This document shows positions 33,533-41,364 of a stretch of 57,408 bases of DNA, in pieces. The stretch is from CAYWEM01 sp964457225 (GTDB lineage Bacteria; Acidobacteriota; Aminicenantia; UBA2199), in assembly GCA_964457225.1 (NCBI GenBank), contig CAYWEM010000017.1:1-57408 (forward strand), read 5' to 3'. Position 1 is the stretch's first letter, and each line of letters starts with the position of its first letter. The notes beneath the pieces were generated by a model, which ran no database searches, was not told the origin of the DNA, and saw nothing but the letters and a program-made list of their open reading frames with translations. A program made the position numbers and the translations under genes.

Positions 33533-34285
33533 CTATTTCTCCTTGGTGAAGTACTTGAACAGGTCGATCGGCACCGGGAAGACTATGGTCGAGGTGTTCT
33601 CGGCTGAAATGTCGTTCAGGGTCTGCAGGTAGCGCAGTTGAATGGTGGTCGGGTTGCGGGATATGGTTTCAGCGGCATCGAGCAGTTTCTGGGAAGCCTG
33701 GAATTCGCCTTCGGCGTGGATGACTTTTGCCCGCCTTTCTCTCTCTGCTTCCGCCTGCTTGGCCATGGCCCGCTGCATTTCCTGGGGCAGGTCCACGTAC
33801 TTGATCTCCACCATGGAAACCTTGACTCCCCAGGGATCGGTATGCTGGTCGATTATGTTCTGCAGTTCAGAGTTCAGTTTGTCACGCTCGGAAAGCAGTT
33901 CGTCCAGTTCGGCCTGACCCAGTACCGAGCGCAGGGTGGTCTGGGAGAGCTGGGAAGTGGCGTACAGGTAGTCCTGCACCTCGATGATGGCCCGCTGGGG
34001 GTCGATCACCCTGAAATAAACCACGGCGTTGACCTTGACCGATACGTTGTCCTTGGTGATTACGTCCTGGGGCGGCACGTCGAGCACGATGGTGCGCAGG
34101 CTCACCCTGACCAGCTTGTCTATGGGCGAGAGTACCAGGATCAATCCGGGACCTTTGGGCTTATCCAGGATACGACCCAGTCGAAAGATCACCCCGCGTT
34201 CGTATTCCTTGAGTACCTTGATCCAGTTCAGCAGGATGAAGGCGACGATAATGAGGATAGTGATCGGAAAATTGATCGGCGGCAT
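33533..34285 (-). CDS. Slipin (SPFH/band-7 membrane protein)
   Basis: A 250-residue stomatin-like protein with an N-terminal membrane hairpin (PITILIIVAFILLNWI), then the SPFH domain (EYERGVIFRLGRI, GPGLILVLSPIDKLVRVSLR, DNVSVKVNAVVYFRV) and an Ala/Glu-rich coiled coil (MAKQAEAERERRAKVIHAEGE). Slipins form membrane microdomain assemblies and pair with NfeD proteins. Its ATG overlaps the nfeD stop (TAATG), the classic arrangement. Confidence 0.95.
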   Translation of the reverse strand: MPPINFPITILIIVAFILLNWIKVLKEYERGVIFRLGRILDKPKGPGLILVLSPIDKLVRVSLRTIVLDVPPQDVITKDNVSVKVNAVVYFRVIDPQRAIIEVQDYLYATSQLSQTTLRSVLGQAELDELLSERDKLNSELQNIIDQHTDPWGVKVSMVEIKYVDLPQEMQRAMAKQAEAERERRAKVIHAEGEFQASQKLLDAAETISRNPTTIQLRYLQTLNDISAENTSTIVFPVPIDLFKYFTKEK

Positions 34286-35565
34286 TATTTACCTCCTGTT
34301 TGGGAAACTTTTAAAACCATGTCTTCCCGGGCTTCCACCCGGATCCGGGCACCGGACGGGATTTCCTGGTCGGAGACCGCGTTCCACCACTCACCGTGCA
34401 CGAAAACCTTGCCTCCGGAGGGGGTCACGGCGGTCCGGGCAGTGCCGGTTTCTCCTACCAGTCCCTCGGAGCCGGTGGGTGTTTTTCTTTTCATGGCTTC
34501 GAAAACCTTGTAGGTCAGGGCCAGGGATAGAACGGCAAAGACGATTGAGACAGTGGCGATTAAGGTCATGGCGGGCCTCATTTCCGGGATCGGCGCATCG
34601 ATCAGTATCAGGGAGCCAAGCAGGAAAGATATGAATCCACCCACTCCCAGCATACCGAACCCCTGCACCTTGATTTCAGCGATGAAAAAACCGAAGGACA
34701 ACAGGATCAGCAAGACCCCGGTGTAGTTGATGGGCAGTATCTGAAAGGCCAGGAAAGCCAGCAGCAGTGATATGCCGCCGATCACCCCGGGTATGATGAT
34801 GCCGGGATTGGAAAACTCCAGGTAGAGACCGATCAGGCCGAAGATCAGCAGGAAATAGGCGATATTGGGATTGGTTATAGTGCGCAGTATCTTCTGGCGG
34901 GCGCTCATTTCAACGGCGATGACCGCGGCGCCTGTCAGGTCGAGTTCGGACTCCGTCCCATCCGAGCGTTTTACCACCTTGTTCTGGAGCTTGAGCAGCA
35001 GTTCCTCCAGGTCGCCGGCGATGTATTCGATCAGGTTGTTTTCCAGGCATTCTTCAGCGGTATAGGATTTGCTTTCGGAAACGGCCTTTTCCGCCAGCTC
35101 GACGTTGCGGCCGCGGTTGCCGGCCAGGGTCTTGATATAGGAAACGGCGTCATTGGTGATCTTGTCCCGCATGGTCTGTTCGATTTCCGTGCCGCTGACC
35201 GAGACCGGGGCGGCAGCGCCCATGTTGGTGCCCGGAGCCATGGCGGCGATATCGGCGGCAATGGCAATGAAGAAACCGGCCGAGGCCGCCCGGGCGGCGC
35301 GCGGAGAAACGTAGGCTGCCACCGGCACCTGGCTGTTTACCATGGCCTTGATGATCGATCTCATGGAAGTGTCAAAGCCTCCCGGGGTGTCCATCAGCAG
35401 GACTATAAGGCGGGCGCCCGGCTTTTCGTTGATTGTCTGCAGGCTCTCGACCACGTATTCCTCAAGCAGGGTGTCGATGGGCCCCTCGACCCTGATTGTG
35501 TAAACCTCGGCTTTTCCCGGTAAAGGAGACAATAGAAGTGCGATCAACAGCAGGATTACTTTCAT
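34285..35565 (-). CDS. NfeD-family membrane serine protease
   Basis: A 426-residue long-form NfeD: signal peptide, ClpP-like protease domain (about 21-215) with Ser95 in ARAASAGFF and Lys135 as probable dyad, four to five membrane helices (about 235-360), and a C-terminal OB-fold NfeD domain (GLVGETGTARTAVTPSGGKVFVHGEWWNA). By family knowledge the protease cuts membrane-proximal targets such as its slipin partner, encoded next. The promoter box ends 6 bp before the ATG, so its mRNA may be leaderless. Confidence 0.94.
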   Translation of the reverse strand: MKVILLLIALLLSPLPGKAEVYTIRVEGPIDTLLEEYVVESLQTINEKPGARLIVLLMDTPGGFDTSMRSIIKAMVNSQVPVAAYVSPRAARAASAGFFIAIAADIAAMAPGTNMGAAAPVSVSGTEIEQTMRDKITNDAVSYIKTLAGNRGRNVELAEKAVSESKSYTAEECLENNLIEYIAGDLEELLLKLQNKVVKRSDGTESELDLTGAAVIAVEMSARQKILRTITNPNIAYFLLIFGLIGLYLEFSNPGIIIPGVIGGISLLLAFLAFQILPINYTGVLLILLSFGFFIAEIKVQGFGMLGVGGFISFLLGSLILIDAPIPEMRPAMTLIATVSIVFAVLSLALTYKVFEAMKRKTPTGSEGLVGETGTARTAVTPSGGKVFVHGEWWNAVSDQEIPSGARIRVEAREDMVLKVSQTGGK

Positions 35566-35571
35566 ATAGTC

Positions 35572-35577
35572 ATTATA
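35572..35577 (-). promoter_or_regulatory. Candidate -10 element directly upstream of nfeD
   Basis: A perfect TATAAT (minus strand, 35577-35572) sits 6 bp before the nfeD ATG; the -35 is a poor TTGCTT-like sequence. No Shine-Dalgarno precedes the ATG, so a leaderless start is possible. Confidence 0.45.
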
Positions 35578-35650
35578 AACAAAGCGAAAAAAAAAGCAAA
35601 TCCAGAAAGCGGAAAGCAGTAATGCAGATTTACCTGGATCGGTTTTTTGC

Positions 35651-35679
35651 TTGACAATATCTCCGGTCCGGCCTAGAAT
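35651..35679 (+). promoter_or_regulatory. Sigma-70 promoter for the HerA-like ATPase
   Basis: TTGACA (35651-35656), 17-bp spacer, TAGAAT (35674-35679). The leader is about 75 bp. Confidence 0.75.
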
Positions 35680-35761
35680 CGCGTTATGACGAGATCAGCT
35701 CGGCGCTCTGCCGCCGGCCTTTATTACCGCCGGCGAATATGCCCGAACCGGAGGAATAATC

Positions 35762-38191
35762 ATGAACGATTTTGAAAAACTGGGAATTTTTTACCTTGGC
35801 AAGGAGTACGATCAGGACAGCGGCAAGTTGCGGGAAAACCTGGTTCTGCTTGATTCCCGTGATTTGACCACCCACGGTGTGATCATCGGCATGACCGGCA
35901 GCGGCAAGACCGGACTGGGTATAGGCCTGCTGGAAGAAGCGGCCATTGACGGCATTCCGGTGATCGCCATTGATCCCAAGGGAGACCTGGGCAATATCAT
36001 GCTGACTTTTCCAGATTTGCAGCCCCGGGATTTCCGCCCCTGGGTGGATGTGCAGGCCGCGGCCGTCGCCAACCAGAATCCCGATGAATTCGCCGCGGCC
36101 CAGGCCGGGCTCTGGAAGAAAGGCCTGGCTGACTGGGGGCAGGACGGCCAGCGGATTCAGCGCCTGCGCGATGCGGCTGAGACAGCCATATATACTCCCG
36201 GCAGCAGCGCCGGCCGGCCGATTTCCCTGCTGCGGGGGTTCGCCGCTCCGCCGCCGTCTCTGCTGGAAGACGGAGATCTTTTCCGCGAAAGGATTCAGAC
36301 CACGGCTTCAAGCATCCTGGGCCTGCTGAACATCCAGGCTGATCCCCTGACCAGCCGGGAACACGTACTGCTGGCCACTATCCTGGAAAACACCTGGCGC
36401 CAGGGCCGCGACCTGGACCTGGCCGGCTTGATCGGCGCCATCCAGAATCCGCCGGTAACCCGGCTGGGAGTGATGGACCTGGACACGGTTTATCCCCCCC
36501 GTGACCGCTTCGGCCTGGCCATGCAGCTCAACACCCTCCTGGCCTCGCCCGGATTCGCCGCCTGGCTCGAGGGTGAACCCCTGGATGCTTCGACCCTGCT
36601 TTACAATGCCGCCGGCAAACCCAGGATATCGGTCATTTCCATTGCTCACCTGGCTGACTCGGAGCGCATGTTTTTCGTCAGCCTGCTGCTGGCCGAAGTG
36701 CTGGCCTGGGTGCGCAGTCAACCCGGAACCAGCAGCCTGCGTGCCCTGATCTACATGGATGAAGTCTTCGGCTTTCTGCCCCCCAGCGCCAATCCTCCTT
36801 CCAAGACGGCGCTGATGACCCTGCTGAAGCAGGCCCGGGCTTACGGGGTAGGCCTGGTGCTGGCCACCCAGAACCCGGTCGACCTTGATTACAAGGCCCT
36901 GTCCAATGCCGGAACCTGGTGGATAGGCCGTCTGCAGACCGAGCGCGACAAGCAGCGTTTGATGGACGGACTGGAAGGAGCCGCCGGAGGAGCAGATTTC
37001 GATCGCCAGCAGATGGGGCGCACTCTTTCCGGCCTGGGCAAGAGAGTTTTCCTGATGCATTCGGTTCATGCCGACCAGCCGACCATTTTTCAGACGCGCT
37101 GGGTGCTTTCCTACCTGGCCGGGCCGATGACCAGGGAGCAGATCCGCAGCCTGAACAACCAGGACCGGGCCCAGGCAGCGGAGACGTTTGTCTCCCAGGT
37201 ACAGGCCGGTCCGACCCCGGCCGGGCAAGAGCCGGTCCCGGCGGTCCGGGCCGATGTCCCGGTACTGCCTCCGGAAGTGCCCCAGGTTTTCCTGCCCAGG
37301 AAAAAAGCCGGTACTGCTTTGCAGTACAGGCCCCTGCTGCTCGGAGCGGCGGATCTGCATTTTTCATCCGCCCCCCATGGAGTGCAGGAAATGCGGCGCT
37401 GCCTGCATCTGGCTCCGGTCATGGACGGCCCTGTTCCGATTGACTGGTCAACGGCGAGCTTGATTTCATTGGAGGTCCGGGAACTGGAACGGCGGGGTGA
37501 ACCTGATGCCGTCTTCCTGCCGCCGCCTGCCGTTTTAACCCAGGCCCGCCAGTACGGAGCCTGGACCAAGCTCTACGAACGCCATCTGCGGGCCAACGAA
37601 GGCCTGGTACTCTGGCGCAGTCCGGTGTTGAAGGTCAACAGTCTTCCTGGTGAGGATGAGCGGGATTTCCGCATCCGCCTGCGCCAGATTGCCCACGAAA
37701 AGCGGGATGAAACGGTTGAAAAACTCCGTCGCAAGTACGCATCACGTTTTCAGACCCTGCAAAACCGCCTCCGTTCTTCCGAGCAGATCCTGTCCCAGAG
37801 AAAGACCCAGGCCGGCCAGCGCAAGCTGGAAACGGCGGTTTCCACCGGAACGGCCATCCTGGGAGCGCTTTTCGGCCGCGGCGCAGCCAGCGTAGGCACT
37901 GTTTCCCGGGCCGGAACGGCTATCAAGAGCGCCGGCCGCATGGGCCGGGATGCGCAGAGTGTATCCAATGCCCAGGCCAATGCCGAGGCGGTCAGGGCGC
38001 AGCTGGCCGAAATGGAAGCCCAGCTGGCCCGGGAGATTGAAGAACAGGCCGGTAATTATGATCCCCAGGCTGAAGCATTGGAGGAACTCCGCCTGGCTCC
38101 GCGGGCCGGGGGAATTACCGTGCATACCGTGGCCCTGGCCTGGGCGCCTTATCTGCCGGATGCCCTGGGGCACCTGCAGCCGGCCTGGTAG
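35762..38191 (+). CDS. HerA/VirB4-like P-loop ATPase
   Basis: An 809-residue ATPase, ribosome site GGAGG. Walker A is GMTGSGKT (43-50) and Walker B ALIYMDE (328-334), with AIDPKGDLGNI at 69-79 and a TQNPVDLDYKALSN sensor-like segment near 380, typical of HerA/FtsK-fold DNA-motor or DUF87 proteins. The C-terminal third has a long charged coiled coil (KRDETVEKLRRKYASRFQTL), a Gly/Ala-rich hydrophobic segment and a short beta domain. Substrate unknown. No NurA nuclease or conjugation gene is adjacent, so a role in DNA end processing is only one possibility. Confidence 0.85.
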   Translation: MNDFEKLGIFYLGKEYDQDSGKLRENLVLLDSRDLTTHGVIIGMTGSGKTGLGIGLLEEAAIDGIPVIAIDPKGDLGNIMLTFPDLQPRDFRPWVDVQAAAVANQNPDEFAAAQAGLWKKGLADWGQDGQRIQRLRDAAETAIYTPGSSAGRPISLLRGFAAPPPSLLEDGDLFRERIQTTASSILGLLNIQADPLTSREHVLLATILENTWRQGRDLDLAGLIGAIQNPPVTRLGVMDLDTVYPPRDRFGLAMQLNTLLASPGFAAWLEGEPLDASTLLYNAAGKPRISVISIAHLADSERMFFVSLLLAEVLAWVRSQPGTSSLRALIYMDEVFGFLPPSANPPSKTALMTLLKQARAYGVGLVLATQNPVDLDYKALSNAGTWWIGRLQTERDKQRLMDGLEGAAGGADFDRQQMGRTLSGLGKRVFLMHSVHADQPTIFQTRWVLSYLAGPMTREQIRSLNNQDRAQAAETFVSQVQAGPTPAGQEPVPAVRADVPVLPPEVPQVFLPRKKAGTALQYRPLLLGAADLHFSSAPHGVQEMRRCLHLAPVMDGPVPIDWSTASLISLEVRELERRGEPDAVFLPPPAVLTQARQYGAWTKLYERHLRANEGLVLWRSPVLKVNSLPGEDERDFRIRLRQIAHEKRDETVEKLRRKYASRFQTLQNRLRSSEQILSQRKTQAGQRKLETAVSTGTAILGALFGRGAASVGTVSRAGTAIKSAGRMGRDAQSVSNAQANAEAVRAQLAEMEAQLAREIEEQAGNYDPQAEALEELRLAPRAGGITVHTVALAWAPYLPDALGHLQPAW

Positions 38192-38221
38192 CCAACCGCC
38201 CCGGGATGGCGTGAACGGCCC

Positions 38222-38250
38222 TTGACACCGGGGTGAAAATGTTGTATTGT
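38222..38250 (+). promoter_or_regulatory. Promoter of the tRNA/tmRNA cluster
   Basis: TTGACA (38222-38227), 17-bp spacer, TATTGT (38245-38250), with the tRNA beginning 12 bp after the -10 box. Confidence 0.75.
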
Positions 38251-38262
38251 CAGGTTTCACAC

Positions 38263-38335
38263 GGGCGGTTAGCTCAGCTGGTAGAGCGTCGGTTTTACAC
38301 GCCGAATGTCAAAGGTTCAAGTCCTTTACCGCCCA
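38263..38335 (+). tRNA. tRNA-Val (anticodon TAC)
   Basis: A 73-nt cloverleaf: acceptor GGGCGGT with ACCGCCC, D-arm GCTC/GAGC, anticodon stem TCGGT/GCCGA around loop TTTACAC with anticodon TAC, and T-arm AAAGG-TTCAAGT-CCTTT. CCA is not encoded. Confidence 0.95.
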
Positions 38336-38348
38336 GGCGATACGGTGC

Positions 38349-38425
38349 GGGGTCGTAGTTCAGTTGGTTAGAACGCATGCCTGTCACGCATGAGGCCGCG
38401 AGTTCGAGTCTCGTCGACCCCGCCA
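38349..38425 (+). tRNA. tRNA-Asp (anticodon GTC)
   Basis: A 77-nt cloverleaf with acceptor GGGGTCG/CGACCCC, anticodon stem CATGC/GCATG, loop CTGTCAC with anticodon GTC, and an encoded CCA end. It follows tRNA-Val by 13 bp and is probably processed from the same transcript. Confidence 0.96.
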
Positions 38426-38438
38426 CACTCCAAGTTTT

Positions 38439-38781
38439 GGGGGCGTCACGGTTTTGACAGCGATAATGAAGGTAAAGAGGCGGAATGAGCCGAGTATCTC
38501 AACAACTGCTCAAAACAACAAGTGCAAACGATTTTGCAATCGCAGCGTAGTTAATACGTTGCCGTCCGGCGTGCTTTCTCCTGCGGGGTGCGCCAGGGCG
38601 TCAAACAGCGGGATGGTTTCCGGTGACCCGCCCGCCCATCCGGAAACGAGAAAACAGTGGGTCTCTCCCGGCATCATTTGTCTGTTGATTGATCCGGGGG
38701 CAGTACAAAAACAGACTATTTCTGTAGAATCTTTATCGAATTTATCGTTGGACGCGGGTTCAATTCCCGCCGCCTCCACCA
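38439..38781 (+). ncRNA. ssrA: tmRNA (ssrA)
   Basis: A 343-nt transfer-messenger RNA that rescues stalled ribosomes. The 5' end GGGGGCG pairs with CGCCTCC before the encoded ACCA end, the T-arm reads GCGGG-TTCAATT-CCCGC, and the 5' half has the usual GTTTTGAC. The resume codon GCA at 38524 opens a tag encoding ANDFAIAA, stop TAG at 38548-38550. That is 8 codons, against 10 in Escherichia coli, with the conserved ...AA end. Confidence 0.95.
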
Positions 38782-38793
38782 TGCACTGAATCA

Positions 38794-39993
38794 ATGCGCA
38801 AAACAATCATATTCTCGCTGGCCCTGCTCTTTACTCTTCCCATCCTGGGGCTGAACGTTTCCCTGCGCTCTTTTGACCATGACGGTTATACCAGGCTGGT
38901 GCTGGAGTGCAATGAGGAAATCAGTTATTCCTTCCGTAACGGCGGCAACAAACTCGAACTGGAGCTCAACTTCAGCGGACCGCTTGATCTGAACGATCAG
39001 CAGGCTTACAGGTCGTCCCTGATCAGCCGGATCACCCGTGAGAACAAGGGGGACAGCACCCAGTTGTCCGTTCTTTTCCAGCGCAATGTCGACCTGAAAC
39101 GCAGTTTCGAGCTCAGGCAGCCTTTCCGGGTGGTCTTTGACTTGTTGCCCGGCAGCAATTCAGCCGCCTCCGGCAGACTGTTTCAGCCTGATAAAAAGCT
39201 TGAGGCCCAGGTTGTCGAAGAAACAAACGATTCCGGGCGACAGGCGGATGAGCCGCAACCCAGGCAGGTTGCCGGGGCCCCCGGGCTTTCCGATCCGCTG
39301 CGGCAAACCATTGACACCATCTGCATTGATCCGGGTCACGGCGGCGAGGATTTCGGTGCGGTGGGCAAGGCAGGCCTCCTTGAAAAAGACGTGACCCTCA
39401 AGGTGGCGAACAAATTGAGAAGTATCATTGAATCCCGCCTGGGACTGCGGGTGGTGATGACCAGGGAAAAGGACAGCGACGTTTCCCTGAATGCCCGGGC
39501 CGCGATCGCCAACAACCAGCGCGCCCAGTTGTTCGTCTCGATCCACGTCAACTCTTCTTTCCGGGCCAGCGCCCGCGGCTCGGAGACTTATTTCGTAAGT
39601 CTCAAGGCTACCGACCAGGAAGCCATAGATCTGGCGCGCAAGGAAAACAGCGCCCACATTGATCTCGATGAAGAACTCGAGGACGATGACCTGCAGATGA
39701 TTCTCTGGAACATGGCCCAGACCGAGTACATACGTCAGTCCAGTATGCTGGCCGAACAGATCCAGCAGGAACTCAACGATCTGCTTGACACCCGTAACCG
39801 GGGAGTCAAACAGGCGCCTTTCCGGGTGTTGATGAGAGTCGCCATGCCGGCGGTGCTGGTGGAAGTGGCTTTCATTTCCAATGAATCAGAAGAAAGGAAG
39901 CTGATGAATGAAGCCTTCCTGGAAAACGTGGCCCTGGCGATTTACCGCGGTATAACCAGGTTCATCGCTTATCACAATTCTTCCCTGCAATGA
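38794..39993 (+). CDS. N-acetylmuramoyl-L-alanine amidase (AMIN + Amidase_3)
   Basis: Cleaves peptide side chains from peptidoglycan during cell separation. The 399 residues have a signal peptide, an AMIN domain (about 22-118), an acidic linker and an Amidase_3 domain (about 173-392). Zinc ligands are His182 (DPGHGG), Glu197 (LLEKDV) and His251 (SIHVNSS); the catalytic Glu lies in VLVEVAFISN. It begins 12 bp after the tmRNA and overlaps the next gene by 4 bp, starting a cell-envelope operon. Confidence 0.93.
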   Translation: MRKTIIFSLALLFTLPILGLNVSLRSFDHDGYTRLVLECNEEISYSFRNGGNKLELELNFSGPLDLNDQQAYRSSLISRITRENKGDSTQLSVLFQRNVDLKRSFELRQPFRVVFDLLPGSNSAASGRLFQPDKKLEAQVVEETNDSGRQADEPQPRQVAGAPGLSDPLRQTIDTICIDPGHGGEDFGAVGKAGLLEKDVTLKVANKLRSIIESRLGLRVVMTREKDSDVSLNARAAIANNQRAQLFVSIHVNSSFRASARGSETYFVSLKATDQEAIDLARKENSAHIDLDEELEDDDLQMILWNMAQTEYIRQSSMLAEQIQQELNDLLDTRNRGVKQAPFRVLMRVAMPAVLVEVAFISNESEERKLMNEAFLENVALAIYRGITRFIAYHNSSLQ

Positions 39994-40562
39994 AACGCCG
40001 CTCTCTGTATATCCTGCTGGGCCTTTCCTTTCTCTTTTTCGTGATTTCTCTGGCCATTTTTCTCAAAGTCAGTGGCCATGGCAGGCAGGCCGCCCTGGAT
40101 CCGGAAATCGTTGATGCAATTGAAGAAGATTTGCGCCAACCGGAACTGGCGGTGCGGGTTTTTTTTTTGAACGAGTCGGGTTTGATGGTCCCCGGGCCGA
40201 CCCGCCAGTTGCGCTTGCGGGAACCCAGGCTGGATGTCATGCGGGATTTTGTCAACCTGCTGCTTCGGGCTGACGGCCTGGTTCCGGTTCCGGCCGACAC
40301 TTCACTGCGCTCGCTGTTCTTTCTGCCGGCCCAGGAAATGCTGGTGATCGATTTCAGCGAGGGCCTGCTGCATTCCTTTCCGGCTGGAACGGCCAGTGAG
40401 CGTGAATTCATTTATTATTTCGTCAACAACATCTGCTACAATTTCCAGGACGTCAAAAAAGTCCGCTTCCTGGTTGCCGGTAATGAGCTGTCATCTATTT
40501 CCGGGCATCTTGACCTGGAGAATCCATACTTTCCCGATTTCAACCTGATCAGGAATGAATAA
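39990..40562 (+). CDS. GerMN-domain membrane protein
   Basis: A 190-residue protein with one N-terminal membrane helix (about 7-26) and a GerMN domain (LAVRVFFLNESGLMVPGPTR, LFFLPAQEMLVIDFSEGLLHSF, GTASEREFIYYFVNNIC). GerMN domains occur in spore-germination and peptidoglycan-associated proteins. Here it is coupled to an amidase (ATGA overlap upstream) and to murI (8-bp overlap downstream), so a cell-wall role is likely, not sporulation. Confidence 0.85.
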   Translation: MKRRSLYILLGLSFLFFVISLAIFLKVSGHGRQAALDPEIVDAIEEDLRQPELAVRVFFLNESGLMVPGPTRQLRLREPRLDVMRDFVNLLLRADGLVPVPADTSLRSLFFLPAQEMLVIDFSEGLLHSFPAGTASEREFIYYFVNNICYNFQDVKKVRFLVAGNELSSISGHLDLENPYFPDFNLIRNE

Positions 40563-41364
40563 CTCCGCCATCGGCATGTTCGATTCCGGGATAGGCGGGC
40601 TGACCGTTTACCGGGCGCTGAAGGAAGCCGTTCCCGCCGAAAGCATCATTTACCTGGGTGATACGGCCCGCCTGCCCTACGGCAGTAAATCGGCCGAATC
40701 AATACTCCGCTTTTCCGAGGAAAACACTGATTTCCTGCTCGGCTTCGGAGTCAAGCTGGTGGTGGTAGCCTGCAACAGTTCTTCAGCCCATGCCGTGAAT
40801 TTTCTGCGCCGTCGTTTCCAGGTCCCGGTGATCGGGGTCATAGAACCGGGCGCCAGGGCCGCGGCGGCCCGGCCCGGGAAGAGAATCGGGGTCATCGGCA
40901 CCTCGGCTACGGTAGCATCCGGGGCCTATGAAAAAGCCATTCGTGAACTTCGAACCGAAGTGGAAATAGTTTCCCGGGCCTGCCCCCTGTTCGTGCCCCT
41001 GGCCGAGGAAGGCTGGCTGGACCACCAGGTCACCAGGCTGGTGACCGCGGAATACCTGGCCCCACTGGTGGCCGCCGGCATAGAGACCCTGGTGCTCGGC
41101 TGCACTCATTACCCCCTGCTGCGCCCCCTGATGGCCGAATACCTGGGTGAAGGAATCGCCATGGTGGATTCCGCCGCCAGCCTGGCCGCGGAAGTAAAGA
41201 AATTACTGGTTGAACTGGATATGGCCGCCGGAGATGCGGAATCGGCGGAGGATGCCTTTTATGTCACGGATTTTCCGGAACGCTTTCAGAAAGTTGGAGA
41301 GATATTCCTGGGCCGTAAAATTCCAGAGGTTTTTTCGGCCCAACTACCCGCAGGAGGAAAGTAA
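40555..41364 (+). CDS. murI: Glutamate racemase
   Basis: Makes D-glutamate for peptidoglycan. The 269 residues contain GMFDSGIGGLTV, YLGDTARLPYG, catalytic Cys73 in VACNSSSA and catalytic Cys183 in LGCTHYPLL. All family motifs are present. The stop overlaps the next start as TAATG. Confidence 0.96.
   Translation: MNNSAIGMFDSGIGGLTVYRALKEAVPAESIIYLGDTARLPYGSKSAESILRFSEENTDFLLGFGVKLVVVACNSSSAHAVNFLRRRFQVPVIGVIEPGARAAAARPGKRIGVIGTSATVASGAYEKAIRELRTEVEIVSRACPLFVPLAEEGWLDHQVTRLVTAEYLAPLVAAGIETLVLGCTHYPLLRPLMAEYLGEGIAMVDSAASLAAEVKKLLVELDMAAGDAESAEDAFYVTDFPERFQKVGEIFLGRKIPEVFSAQLPAGGK

Noticed and set aside
35762..38191. HerA-like ATPase as part of a conjugation or defence island
   Set aside because: Neighbours are envelope genes and tRNAs; no relaxase, pilus, nuclease or Sir2-type partner is adjacent.
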